NCBI GenBank assembly: GCA_030447875.1
Contig: JAUJOA010000004.1
Span: 71,317 to 105,989, forward strand
Source: Thermoleophilaceae bacterium
GTDB taxonomy: Bacteria > Actinomycetota > Thermoleophilia > Solirubrobacterales > Thermoleophilaceae
Length of the DNA stretch: 34,673 nt
Reading direction: 5' to 3'
Part shown: positions 22,751 through 32,052 of the stretch, piece after piece
Layout: each line of letters starts with the position of its first letter
Numbering within the stretch: the stretch's first letter is position 1
The notes under the pieces: model-generated
What the model saw: the letters and a program-made list of their open reading frames with translations, nothing else
What the model was told of the DNA's origin: nothing
Database searches by the model: none
Position numbers and translations under genes: made by a program

Positions 22751-23954
22751 CGAGGGCCTCCACGCCGGGTAGCTCGCGTCCCTCGAGGAGCTCGAGCGAC
22801 GCGCCGCCACCCGTCGACAGGTGAGTCACGCGGTCCTCCAGACCGAACTCGCCGAGCGCGGCGGCCGAGTCGCCCCCGCCGACCACCGTCACGCCCGGCG
22901 CGGCGGCGACCGCCTCCGCCACCGCGCGCGTGCCGCTCGCGAAGGGTTCGAGCTCGAACGCGCCCATGGGCCCGTTCCAGAGCACCGTCTCCCCCGCCTC
23001 GATCTCGCGCGCGAAGGCGTCGGAGGTTCGCGGCCCGATGTCGAGCCCCATCCAGCCGTCGGGCACGTCGGTGCCGTCGATCGGCCGCGGCTCGGCGTCG
23101 GCCTTAAAGGAGTCGGCCAGCACGAGATCGAGCGGCAGGATCAGGCGGCAACCGGCGCCGCCGGCGGCCTGCACGCGCTCGAGCGCACGGCTCGCCAGCT
23201 CGACGCCCTCCTCCTCGACGAGCGACTCGCCCGTCGGCTTGCCCTGCGCGCGGAAGAAGCTGAAGCACATCGCACCGCCGATCAGGATGGCGTCGGCCCG
23301 GCCCAGGAAGTGGTCGATCAGTCCGATCTTGTCCGAGACCTTGGCGCCGCCGAGCACGACGACGAGCGGCCGCGCCGGGCTCTCGATGATTCCGCGCAGG
23401 GTCGTCACCTCACGCTCGAGCAGCGGTCCGGCGGCCGCCGGCAGGTACTCGGTCACGCCGACGGTCGAGGCGTGGGCGCGGTGTGCCGCTCCGAAGGCGT
23501 CGTTCACAAAGACCTGGCCGAGGGCCGCCAGCTCCCGCGCCAGCTCGGGGTCGTTGCGCGTCTCACCGGGCTCCCAACGCGTGTTCTCGAGCAGCAGGAC
23601 CTCCCCGGCCTCGAGCCGCGCGGCGCCTCGCCGCACCTCGGGGCCGACCACGTCGGGTGCCTGGTGCACGTGCGTGCCGAGCAGGTCCGACAGGCGCTCG
23701 GACACCGGCGCCAGCGAGGTCTCGGGGTCGCGGCCCTTCGGCCGTCCCAGATGCGAGCAGAGCACGATCCTCGCCCCTCGCTCACGCAGCCACTCGACGG
23801 TGGGCAGTGCGGCGCGGATGCGCGCGTCGTCGGCCACACGCCCTCCCTCGAGTGGCACGTTGAAGTCCACCCGCACGAGGACGCGCTCGCCGCCGCGCAG
23901 CTCGAGGTCGCTCAGCGTCTTCTTCTCGAGGCCCACGCGCGGACGCCCTCTCAT
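22740..23954 (-). CDS. pgk: Phosphoglycerate kinase
   Basis: 404 aa. Transfers phosphate from 1,3-bisphosphoglycerate to ADP. N-domain: VLVRVDFNVPLEGG, LCSHLGRPKG, LLENTRWEPGE, FVNDAFGAAHRAHAS. C-domain: VVVLGGAKVSDKIGLI, ILIGGAMCFSF, the GWMGLDIGP turn, VLWNGPMGAFE and GGGDSAAAL ending in HLSTGGGASLELLEG. ATG 23954 and GTG 23936 (giving VGLEKKTLSDLEL) are both possible; the second fits typical N-termini better, the first is listed. It is 111 bp downstream of gap. Confidence 0.95.
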   Translation of the reverse strand: MRGRPRVGLEKKTLSDLELRGGERVLVRVDFNVPLEGGRVADDARIRAALPTVEWLRERGARIVLCSHLGRPKGRDPETSLAPVSERLSDLLGTHVHQAPDVVGPEVRRGAARLEAGEVLLLENTRWEPGETRNDPELARELAALGQVFVNDAFGAAHRAHASTVGVTEYLPAAAGPLLEREVTTLRGIIESPARPLVVVLGGAKVSDKIGLIDHFLGRADAILIGGAMCFSFFRAQGKPTGESLVEEEGVELASRALERVQAAGGAGCRLILPLDLVLADSFKADAEPRPIDGTDVPDGWMGLDIGPRTSDAFAREIEAGETVLWNGPMGAFELEPFASGTRAVAEAVAAAPGVTVVGGGDSAAALGEFGLEDRVTHLSTGGGASLELLEGRELPGVEALDDA

Positions 23955-24065
23955 CGCACGGGTGACCGCCGCGGGCGGCCGTGGCGAGGGTCCGGGGACG
24001 AACGCTTGGGGGACCGGGTGGAGCCCCGAGGACCCCGCCGGGCGAAGCTCTGCAGCATGCGGGCG

Positions 24066-25175
<1,110 letters not shown>

Positions 25176-26051
25176 TCAGGGGCGCCGCGGCGGCTTGTCG
25201 ATATCGCGGTGGACGACGTCGACCAGGTAGTGGCCGCGGCCGCCGTAGATCGAGGCCAGGTGCTCGGCGATCACGACCGACCGATGGCGGCCGCCGGTGC
25301 ACCCGATCCCCACCGTCAGGTGGGCCTTTCCCTCGCGTACGTACGCGGGGAGCAGGTAGTCGAAGAGCGGCAGCAGGCGGTCGTAGAACTCCTGTATGCC
25401 GTCCGAGCGCTCGACGTAGTCGATCACGGGAGGGTCGAGGCCGGTCAGCTCCCTGAGCTCCGACTCGTAGTGAGGGTTCGGGAGGAAGCGGACGTCGAAC
25501 GAGAGATCGGCGTCACGCGGGGCGCCGTGCTTGAACCCGTAGGTCAGGAAGGTAACGGCGAGCTTCCCGACCGCCTCGTGCGGCAACATCTTGTCCGCCA
25601 CGACCTTCCGCAGGCGCGCCGCCGAGAGGTCGCTCGTGTCGATGGACACGTCGGCGCGCTCGCGAAGCGGCTCGAGCAGCTCGCGCTCCGCCTGGATGCC
25701 ACCGTGGAGCTGGCCGCCGTCGGCGAGCGGGTGGCGGCGGCGGGTCTCCTTGTAGCGGTCGACCAGCACCTCCTCCGAGGCCTCGAGGAAGAGCAGGCGA
25801 TGGGGCGTGCCGCGAGCCTCGAGCCGCTCGAGGACCTTTGCGATTCCCTCGAAGTAGGCGCCGCCACGAACGTCGCACACCACCGCCGACCGCTCGACCT
25901 TGCTGCCCTCGTGCTGGAAGAGCTCCGACAGCGAGCTGATCATCTCGGGCGGCAGGTTGTCCACGCAGAAGTAGCCGGCGTCCTCGAAGCAGGCCATCGC
26001 CTGCGACTTGCCGGCGCCCGAGAAGCCCGTGATGACGACGAAGTCCTGGAT
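25176..26051 (-). CDS. rapZ: RapZ/YvcJ-type nucleotide-binding RNase adaptor
   Basis: About 291 aa. RapZ proteins bind ATP/GTP and small RNAs or UDP-GlcNAc-related ligands; in Gram-positives YvcJ is encoded beside yvcK and whiA. Walker A is GFSGAGKS, followed by AMACFEDAGYFCVDNLPPEM; the C-terminal domain has LSFDVRFLPNPHYE and GCTGGRHRSVVIAE. The first in-frame ATG (25997) lies after Walker A, and the frame is closed by TGA at 26055-26057. Only CAC and ATC codons precede the needed QDFVVITGF, so I start at ATC 26051, where relatives have ATG. This is either a non-canonical start or a base error. It is 48 bp after uvrC. Confidence 0.88.
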   Translation of the reverse strand: MQDFVVITGFSGAGKSQAMACFEDAGYFCVDNLPPEMISSLSELFQHEGSKVERSAVVCDVRGGAYFEGIAKVLERLEARGTPHRLLFLEASEEVLVDRYKETRRRHPLADGGQLHGGIQAERELLEPLRERADVSIDTSDLSAARLRKVVADKMLPHEAVGKLAVTFLTYGFKHGAPRDADLSFDVRFLPNPHYESELRELTGLDPPVIDYVERSDGIQEFYDRLLPLFDYLLPAYVREGKAHLTVGIGCTGGRHRSVVIAEHLASIYGGRGHYLVDVVHRDIDKPPRRP

Positions 26052-26099
26052 GTGTCAGTTGTAGCGCTCGCCGGGGACGAGGCCGGCGCCCTGACCGGC

Positions 26100-27982
26100 T
26101 CAGCCCGCCTTGTGCACGTGGGTGTGGATCTCGCGCGCGACCTTGCCGGGCAGGCCCGGCACGGCCTCGAGCTCCTCGCGGCTCGCCTCGAGGAAGCGCT
26201 CCGGCGAGCCGAAATGCGTCAGGAGCAGGCGCTTGCGCGCCGATCCCACGCCGGGCAGGTCGTCGAGGACCGAGCGCGTCATCGCCCTGTCGCGACGGCC
26301 ACGATGGAACTCGATCGCGAAGCGGTGCGCCTCGTCGCGCACGCGCTGGAGCAGCTGTAGCGGGGCGCTGTCGGTCGGCAGCAGCAGCGGTCGCTCGGCT
26401 CCCGGGAGGAAGATCTCCTCGATCCGCTTGGCGAGGCTCACCACCGCCACGCCGAGGTCGCGGAACGGCTCGAGCTCCCGCAGGCCGGCCGACAGCTGGC
26501 CCTTCCCCCGTCGATCACGATGAGCGCCGGCGCCGCGGCAAAGCTCGCGTCGTAACCGCGCTCGTGCGGCGAGCGCTCGCGCTGTGCCGTGTACTGGGCC
26601 ATTCGGCGGCCGAGGACCTCGGCCATCGCAGCGAAGTCGTCGTGCGCCACGTCGCGAACGCCGAAGCGACGGTAGTCGGCCTTCTTCGGCGCTCCGCCCT
26701 CGAAGACCACCATCGACGCCACCGTGTGGCTCTCGCCGAGATTCGAGATGTCGAAGCACTCGATTCGCATCGGGATGACGTCCATCCCCAGCGCGCGCTG
26801 GAGCCCGTCGAGCGCCTCGATCCGCTGGATCCGGCGGCGCTCGGAGCGGAGGCGGTCCTGGTCGAGGGCGAGCTGCGCGTTTCGCTCGGCCAGCTCGAAG
26901 ATCCGCCGCTTGTCGCCGCGCTCGGCGTGGCGCACCTCGACCGGGGCGCCGCGGCGCTCGGCGAGCGCCTCCGCGAGCACCTCGGCGCGCTCCACACGAG
27001 AGGAGACGATCACCTGCGGCGGGATGGCGGGCGACGTGGCGTAGTACTGGAGGACGAACTCCTCGGCCACCTCGCCGTCGTCCCGGGCCGCCGCGTTCTC
27101 GAGATAGAAGCTCTGGCGATCGGCCAGCACGCCGTCGCGGACCTGGAAGACCTGTGCGTTCGCCTCCGTCTCCTCGACCGCCACCGCGATGGCGTCGAGC
27201 GTGCCCACCGCCTCGTTGGAGATTCGCTGTCGCTCGAGAAGCGAGCGCACGGCCTTCAGGCGGTTGCGCAGGAGGGCGGCCTGCTCGAACTCCTGCTCGC
27301 CGGCCGCCGCCGCCATCTCGGTCTCGAGGTCGCGCTCGATCTGACGGTAGCGCCCCGACAGGAAAGCGACTATGGAGTCGATGCTCTGGCGGTACTCCTC
27401 CTTCGAGACGTAGCCGACGCACGGCGCCCCGCACCGCTTGATGAAGTAGTCGAGGCACGGGCTGCCGGACGCCCGGCCGGGCTCCGGCCCGTCGCACGTG
27501 CGGTACTGGAACACCTTCCCCAGCAGGTCGAGCGTCTCGCGGACCCGCTTGGCGCTCGAGAACGGGCCGAAGTAGGCGCGGCTGCGGCGGTGGCGCTCGC
27601 GCGTGAAGTAGACGCGCGGATAGTCCTCGTCGAGCGAGATCGCGATGTACGGATAGGACTTGTCGTCGCGGAGGCGGACGTTGAAGCGCGGGCGGTACTG
27701 CTTGATGAAGTTCTGCTCGGCGAGGAGCGCCTCGGCCTCGGTCTGAGTGGCGACGAACTCGATGTTCTCGATCTCGCGCAGCATGTCGCGCGCCGCGCGT
27801 GTGGCGGGCTTGGAGAAGTGCGACCCGACGCGCTTGCGCAGTGACTTCGCCTTGCCGACGTACACGACCCGCCGCCGCGGCCCCCGGAACAGGTAGACGC
27901 CCGGGCTGTCGGGGAGCCCGCGACGCTGTGCGGCGAGGCGCTCATCCCGGCCGGAGCCGTCGGCTGTGGTGACCGTGGCCAT
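26100..27982 (-). CDS. uvrC: Excinuclease ABC subunit C, frameshifted at a C5 run
   Basis: UvrC makes both incisions in nucleotide excision repair. N-terminal GIY-YIG nuclease ([25 protein letters not shown]), a Cys cluster ([26 protein letters not shown]), UVR motif ([18 protein letters not shown]), RNase H-like C-terminal nuclease starting at [10 protein letters not shown] and ALIVIDGGK, then two helix-hairpin-helix motifs ([31 protein letters not shown]). As given, the frame is lost at the C5 run 26505-26509 (G run on the coding strand) right after VIDGG and would stop at 26438; one added base restores [11 protein letters not shown] and a 627-aa protein. Conservation on both sides of the break makes a sequence error likely. 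Confidence 0.92.
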
Positions 27983-27986
27983 CCCG

Positions 27987-28005
27987 ACCGGTTATACCTA
28001 CCGGT
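27987..28005. promoter_or_regulatory. Symmetric bidirectional promoter, overlapping -10 boxes
   Basis: ACCGGT (27987-27992), TATACCT, ACCGGT (28000-28005). TATACC serves the plus gene, whose GTG starts 7 nt later; TATAAC (27996-27991) serves uvrC, whose ATG is 8 nt later. A GTGACC at 27969-27974 could be the plus -35. Confidence 0.5.
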
Positions 28006-28230
28006 GTGGGGCGCCTTATGGGTAGCGGAGCGCTGATCGCGATCGTGCTCGTCGTGATCGTGGTGATAGCGCTCGTGCCGCTCTTCCTCGTCTACAAGGG
28101 CACCTGCGGTAGCGGCCAGGACAGGGCCACCGAATACAACATCGTGCTGCCGTGGAACGACCCGCCCGCGGATTGCCGCGGCACCCAGACCGGCTTCGAC
28201 ATCGTCAAGGAGGCCGTGGGGCTCGACTAG
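28006..28230 (+). CDS. Small single-helix membrane protein
   Basis: 74 aa from GTG 28006 (or ATG 28018). One membrane helix (about residues 8-29, ALIAIVLVVIVVIALVPLFLV) precedes an external domain of about 45 residues with two cysteines (KGTCGSGQ and ADCRGTQ) that could pair. I recognise no family. Transcription is probably leaderless from the promoter shared with uvrC. It converges on the TadE-VanY-SLT gene 10 bp away. Confidence 0.7.
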   Translation: MGRLMGSGALIAIVLVVIVVIALVPLFLVYKGTCGSGQDRATEYNIVLPWNDPPADCRGTQTGFDIVKEAVGLD

Positions 28231-28240
28231 GGCCCGGGGC

Positions 28241-29596
28241 TCACTCGACCAGGCGGACCTCGAAGCCGAAGCCCCCCAGAGCGCCGGCGTCGCCCCCGAT
28301 CAGCGCGAGGATCCGGGCAACGTAGGCGCGCGTCTCGGCGAAGGGCGGGACGCATCCGCACGCTCCCACGGCGCCCGGCCCGGCGTTGTAGGCGGCGAGC
28401 GCGAGCGGCACCGAGCCGAAGCGGCGCAGCAGGTCGCGCATCATCCGTGCCTGCGCGTCGATGGACGCGGCCGGGTCGAACGGGTTTCGCAGCCCGTACG
28501 CACGAGCGGTGGAAGGCATGAACTGGGCGATGCCGCGGGCGCCCGCGGGCGACACAGCGCTCGGGTCGAAGCCGGACTCTGCCTTGATCTGCGCCGCGAG
28601 CAGCGCGGCCGAGACGCTCCAGCGCGACGCCGAGCCCCTGATCATCGAAGCGAACCGCGCCGGGACGAAGGACGGCACGGCGCTCCGGCTGCCGTCGCGC
28701 GAGCTGGGCCGGCCGTAGCCGACCGACGTCGATCCGGGGTTGCGCGTGTACCCGTAGTGCCACGGCTCCCATGAGTACCGCTTTATGAAGCCGAACCGGC
28801 GGGCGTTCCGCTCGAGCCACGAGTAGGCGCTCGGCGGACCGAGGTCAAGCTCCGTGCCATAGCGGTGAAGGCTCGTGCCGGGGCGAGCGACCATCCGAGG
28901 GTTGGGGTTCGCCGCGAAGAGACGCGCCTGCTCGGCGTCCGACCGGAAGGCACTCGTGATCGTGAGCAACAGACCCGCCTCGCGCCGGGCCGCCGACGAC
29001 AGGCGATCGAAGGCCTGCGCGACGTCCGGGCGCATTCGCTCTCCCTGTCGATACGCGAACGGGCCGCGGTACTCATTTCCCGAGGGCTCGCCGCCCATCC
29101 CGCCGAGCGGGACAAGCTCGGCGGTTGCCCGGCCACGCACCGCCACGTCGTGCTCGGTGGACTTCGCGGCGCCGATCCGGACGGTTGCCGCTCCGCGGAC
29201 CGTGGTTGTGATGCGTAGCGGCGCCGTGGCGTCGCCAGCGCCGAAGCGCACGTCCTCCGGACGAAGGGTCACTCCGTTGCGGGCCGCCGTCCGTACCGCC
29301 GCCGAGCGCGCCAGCCGAAGGTACTCGGGCAGGCTGAGGTGGCGCGGGTTCGGCACGCCGCGCCGGATGTAGGCCGGCTCGAGTAGCCGCGGGTATGCGT
29401 CGCGCATCACGTAGGCGGCGGACATGGATGCCAGGTCGGCGCCCCTCTGGTGGCGTCCCTTCGCGGTCAGCGCCTGCCCGAAGGCGCCGAGGACCAGCGC
29501 CCCCGCCACGAGCACGCCGGCGAGACCGAGAAGAAGGACTATCGCCTGGCCGGACTCCGACTCGAGCCGGGCGCGCGCCGCGCGGAGCGTCACCAT
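28241..29596 (-). CDS. TadE-like N-terminus fused to VanY-type peptidase and lytic transglycosylase
   Basis: 451 aa. Residues 12-43 (ESESGQAIVLLLGLAGVLVAG) are a TadE/TadG-type pseudopilin start with one membrane helix; residues 44-165 follow the TadG-like layout. Residues about 190-285 are a VanY/D,D-carboxypeptidase domain: SAFRSDAEQ, SLHRYGTELDLG and EPWHYGY, giving the zinc ligands His244, Asp251 and His280. Residues about 325-430 are an SLT lysozyme-like domain: AAQIKAESGFDPSAVS (catalytic Glu340), GARGIAQFMP and AAYNAGPGAV. It could thus cut peptide stems and glycan strands at the outer membrane face. ATG 29596 (or GTG 29593) overlaps the upstream gene. Last gene of a four-gene cassette. 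Confidence 0.88.
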   Translation of the reverse strand: MVTLRAARARLESESGQAIVLLLGLAGVLVAGALVLGAFGQALTAKGRHQRGADLASMSAAYVMRDAYPRLLEPAYIRRGVPNPRHLSLPEYLRLARSAAVRTAARNGVTLRPEDVRFGAGDATAPLRITTTVRGAATVRIGAAKSTEHDVAVRGRATAELVPLGGMGGEPSGNEYRGPFAYRQGERMRPDVAQAFDRLSSAARREAGLLLTITSAFRSDAEQARLFAANPNPRMVARPGTSLHRYGTELDLGPPSAYSWLERNARRFGFIKRYSWEPWHYGYTRNPGSTSVGYGRPSSRDGSRSAVPSFVPARFASMIRGSASRWSVSAALLAAQIKAESGFDPSAVSPAGARGIAQFMPSTARAYGLRNPFDPAASIDAQARMMRDLLRRFGSVPLALAAYNAGPGAVGACGCVPPFAETRAYVARILALIGGDAGALGGFGFEVRLVE

Positions 29597-30312
29597 GTGG
29601 ACCCCGGCATCTCGCACGTGTGGGCAACCTGTGCGAGGTCCTCCAAGAGCCTTCCTCTTGGCTGACGGCCGGCGCACGCGAGCCGCGCACCGGCGCGTGA
29701 CTCCCCGAGCAGGAACGCCGCTCGCTCCGCCCACGGGCCGGGTTCCTCCGCGCGGTTGACGATCAAGCGCGGCTCGGGGCCGATTCGTGAGAGTGACGCG
29801 GCAACGACCGTGGCAAGCGCCGGCTCCACTCCCGGCGCGGCGACGAGCAACACGTGGTCGGCGAGCGATGCGGGTACACCGGCGGCTCCGCCGTAGGTGA
29901 CGTCGAATACCACGGGCGCCAGGTGGCGCAGGGCGGCGGTGAGCCGGGCCGGGGTGCTCGAGGCGACCAGGCACAACCGACCGACCGTCCGAAGGCCACC
30001 GCTCTCCGGCTCACCGAGCGCGCGGGCAAGCCTGCCCGCCGCGGCGCTTCCAAGCCGCACGGCGCCTCCCGGGTCCTCGCCGGCGACCACCGCGGCTCCT
30101 GATGGATCTCGCACCGCGAGCTCCACCGCCAGCGCCCGCGCGACGGTCGTCGTGCCGCAACCCGGCGCCAGGCCAACCACCGCGACGGCCGGTCGGGCCC
30201 GGATCTCGAGCGGCGCGCACGCACTCTCGGCCGGTTCCACGAGCCACGCTCCCGCCTTCGCCAGGGCGGTCGTCAGGAGCCCACGAAAGCCGAAGGACGA
30301 GGACGCGCTCAC
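29590..30312 (-). CDS. P-loop-like protein with degenerate Walker A
   Basis: 240 aa, GTG 30312 overlapping the upstream TadE-like gene by 4 bp. The region VAVVGLAPGCGTTTVARALAVELAV looks like the N-terminal strand, loop and helix of a ParA/MinD/CpaE-type ATPase, but the loop reads APGCGTTT: the lysine of GKT is a threonine and no deviant signature lysine is present. Later strands fit the fold (AAVVAGED, VVFDVTYGG, HVLLVAAPG, RLIVNRAEEP). CpaE-like proteins localise Tad pili, so a pseudo-ATPase partner for the TadE-like proteins is plausible; nucleotide binding is doubtful. No close family recognised. Confidence 0.65.
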   Translation of the reverse strand: MSASSSFGFRGLLTTALAKAGAWLVEPAESACAPLEIRARPAVAVVGLAPGCGTTTVARALAVELAVRDPSGAAVVAGEDPGGAVRLGSAAAGRLARALGEPESGGLRTVGRLCLVASSTPARLTAALRHLAPVVFDVTYGGAAGVPASLADHVLLVAAPGVEPALATVVAASLSRIGPEPRLIVNRAEEPGPWAERAAFLLGESRAGARLACAGRQPRGRLLEDLAQVAHTCEMPGSTW

Positions 30313-30650
30313 GGCGCACGGACCACGGCCGTGGAGGTCACCTCCAGCCGGCGCCCCACGCTGTCGATCGGCGAGGGCGGGCGCAAGGCGACCTCCACCC
30401 TGCCGCCGGTCACCGCCACCCGCATCCGCGCGCGCGACCAACCCGGGACCGCCGCCCGCGCCGCCTCGTTCGCATCGACTCCGCCCGCCAGCGCCAGCCC
30501 CGCCGCCTCGGCGGCGTTGCCGGCCAGGACGGCCGAGTAGCCGACGGCGAGCGCCTGGAAGAGGAACAGGCCGAGGACGATGAGAGCCGGCAGAGCCCCG
30601 AGGAGCTCGACGCTCGCCTGACCCGCGTCGGATCGACGCCGGGAGCTCAC
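30309..30650 (-). CDS. TadE-like pseudopilin, second copy
   Basis: 113 aa, GTG 30650 in a 4-bp overlap with the upstream gene. Short basic leader SSRRRSDAGQASVELLGALPALIVLGLFLFQALAVGY: the G-Q-A-S-V-E-L start with Glu at position 5 after the Gly is the TadE pseudopilin signature, followed by one helix. The soluble part is small and beta-rich (VTGGRVEVALRPPSP, LEVTSTAVVRAP). TadE-like proteins are processed by prepilin peptidase in Tad systems and assist pilus assembly; no tadA/B/C, prepilin flp or peptidase genes are visible here. Confidence 0.82.
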   Translation of the reverse strand: MSSRRRSDAGQASVELLGALPALIVLGLFLFQALAVGYSAVLAGNAAEAAGLALAGGVDANEAARAAVPGWSRARMRVAVTGGRVEVALRPPSPIDSVGRRLEVTSTAVVRAP

Positions 30651-31048
30651 GCGCCCGGCTCCAGATGAGCGCTCGCGCTTACCGACATCGGCGTCCGCCA
30701 CCGGTGCGTCAGGAGCGGTATCCGGACGCGCACCTCGACCTCGCGCCCGTCGCCGGTCTCCACGCGCAGGCCGCGCTCGAGCCCGTGGGGCAGGGCGCTT
30801 CGCGCCGCGCGTTCGCCGTCGTCGCCGACCGCCTCGGCCCGCGCTGCGACGCGGGCGGCGTTGGCGCAGAGCCACGCTGCGTGGCCCGCCAGCGCCAGCT
30901 GCCAGAGGACGAGCCCGACGAGGAGCACGAACGGCACCACGGCGACGAGCTCGACAGATGCTTGCCCGGCGCTCGAGTGAAGCGCATTCCTCGGGTAGGC
31001 GTTATTTCGCACGCGTGTGAGCGTCGCGGCGCTCGTATGACGCGACAA
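30647..31048 (-). CDS. TadE-like pseudopilin, first copy
   Basis: 133 aa from ATG 31048; a GTG 12 codons in is an alternative. After a leader rich in Asn/Arg comes SSAGQASVELVAVVPFVLLVGLVLWQLALAG, the same pseudopilin signature as the next gene, then AAWLCANAARVAARAEAVGDD and a short beta domain ending in ASAHLEPGA. The paralogous pair overlaps by 4 bp. First gene of the cassette; 89 bp upstream lies the GNAT gene stop. Confidence 0.8.
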   Translation of the reverse strand: MSRHTSAATLTRVRNNAYPRNALHSSAGQASVELVAVVPFVLLVGLVLWQLALAGHAAWLCANAARVAARAEAVGDDGERAARSALPHGLERGLRVETGDGREVEVRVRIPLLTHRWRTPMSVSASAHLEPGA

Positions 31049-31137
31049 GGCGCGAGCGTTAAGACGGAGCGCCGAAAGCGTGAAGGGGCTCGCGCGACGC
31101 GTTGACCGCCGCCGACCTCCCTATGGCGTGCGAGCTG

Positions 31138-31656
31138 CTAGCCGGACTCCGCGAAGCGGAGCCGCATCAGCAGGCTGGTCGCTCCGTTCGGCGCCGCGGA
31201 TGAGAACCCGAACCGCTCATAGAGCGCCAGGGCGCCCGCGTTGTCGGACGTCGTGTCGAGCTCGATCCGACGACAGCCGCGACGGCGTGCGCCATCCACA
31301 GCCCCCTCGACCAGCGCGCGCCCGAGGCCGGCGCCTCTGGCGGAATCGCGAACGAACAGGTCCTCCAGCCAGCAGTCTTCGGCCGCGAACCAGACCCCGT
31401 AGCGGTAGCGCAGCTGACACACGCCCGCGGCAGGCGCGTCGTCGGCGGGGCCCGCGGCGAGCAGATAGTCGGCCTGCCCCTCCTCGATCAGACGCTCGAC
31501 GTCCGCGCGAAGGGACTCGTCGCTCGGGAAGTCGCGTCCGAGCCAGTCCCTGAACTCGATGAGTAGACCGGCCACCGCGCCTGCCTCGTCCACTCCGGCC
31601 GCCCACACGCGGAGGCCGCTCCCCGGCGCGTGATCGTCGCCCGCCCCCGGCGTCAC
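31138..31656 (-). CDS. GNAT-family N-acetyltransferase
   Basis: 172 aa, taken from GTG 31656, which overlaps the upstream stop as GTGA; the frame is open to 31704. Acetyl-CoA binding motif A is visible as CWLEDLFVRDSARGAGLGRALVEGAV (Q/RxxGxG/A as RGAGLG), and motif B as ELDTTSDNAGALALYERFGF. The N-terminal part (GLLIEFRDWLGRDFPSDESLRADVERLI) is the usual substrate side. The acceptor cannot be predicted. Last gene of the ppa-uppP-membrane protein run. Confidence 0.88.
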   Translation of the reverse strand: MTPGAGDDHAPGSGLRVWAAGVDEAGAVAGLLIEFRDWLGRDFPSDESLRADVERLIEEGQADYLLAAGPADDAPAAGVCQLRYRYGVWFAAEDCWLEDLFVRDSARGAGLGRALVEGAVDGARRRGCRRIELDTTSDNAGALALYERFGFSSAAPNGATSLLMRLRFAESG

Positions 31657-32009
31657 TCGTAGCGCTGCGACCGCATGTAGACCCAGAAGACGCCGTACGA
31701 GCACGCCGCAAGCAGCAGGAACCAGGCCAGAAAGCCGAGCCCGCCGATCGCGAACAGCCGCCGCGTGGCCGTGAAGGTGAGGAACGCCAGTCCCACCGCC
31801 CCGTAGAGAACCAGGCGCTGCCGCGGCTCGAGCCCGTCGAGCGTCATGCGGTTCTGCCGGTAGAGGCGGTACCCGAGCAGGGCGATCGCCGTGAAGAAGC
31901 CCAGGGTGAGAAGCGTGAGCAGCACCGCTAGGGTCGCCCCACCGCCCGGCAGCACGACCAGGCCGAGGGCGACGAGCGCGAGGATGCCGAAGTTGCGAGC
32001 CGTCTTCAC
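31653..32009 (-). CDS. Small multi-helix membrane protein
   Basis: 118 aa, GTG 32009 with a TAACCT box 7 nt upstream (leaderless type). Four hydrophobic segments (about residues 7-21, 26-46, 66-82 and 88-110) with an Arg/Gln-rich cytosolic loop (YRLYRQNRMTLDGLEPRQRL). No family recognised. It overlaps the GNAT gene by 4 bp and lies 43 bp after uppP. Confidence 0.7.
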   Translation of the reverse strand: MKTARNFGILALVALGLVVLPGGGATLAVLLTLLTLGFFTAIALLGYRLYRQNRMTLDGLEPRQRLVLYGAVGLAFLTFTATRRLFAIGGLGFLAWFLLLAACSYGVFWVYMRSQRYE

Positions 32010-32016
32010 CCGACAG

Positions 32017-32022
32017 AGGTTA
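32017..32022 (-). promoter_or_regulatory. Putative -10 box of the small membrane protein gene
   Basis: TAACCT on the minus strand, 7 nt before GTG 32009. Confidence 0.35.
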
Positions 32023-32052
32023 GGGACGCGCGCCGGCGGACCTTCGCCCTGC

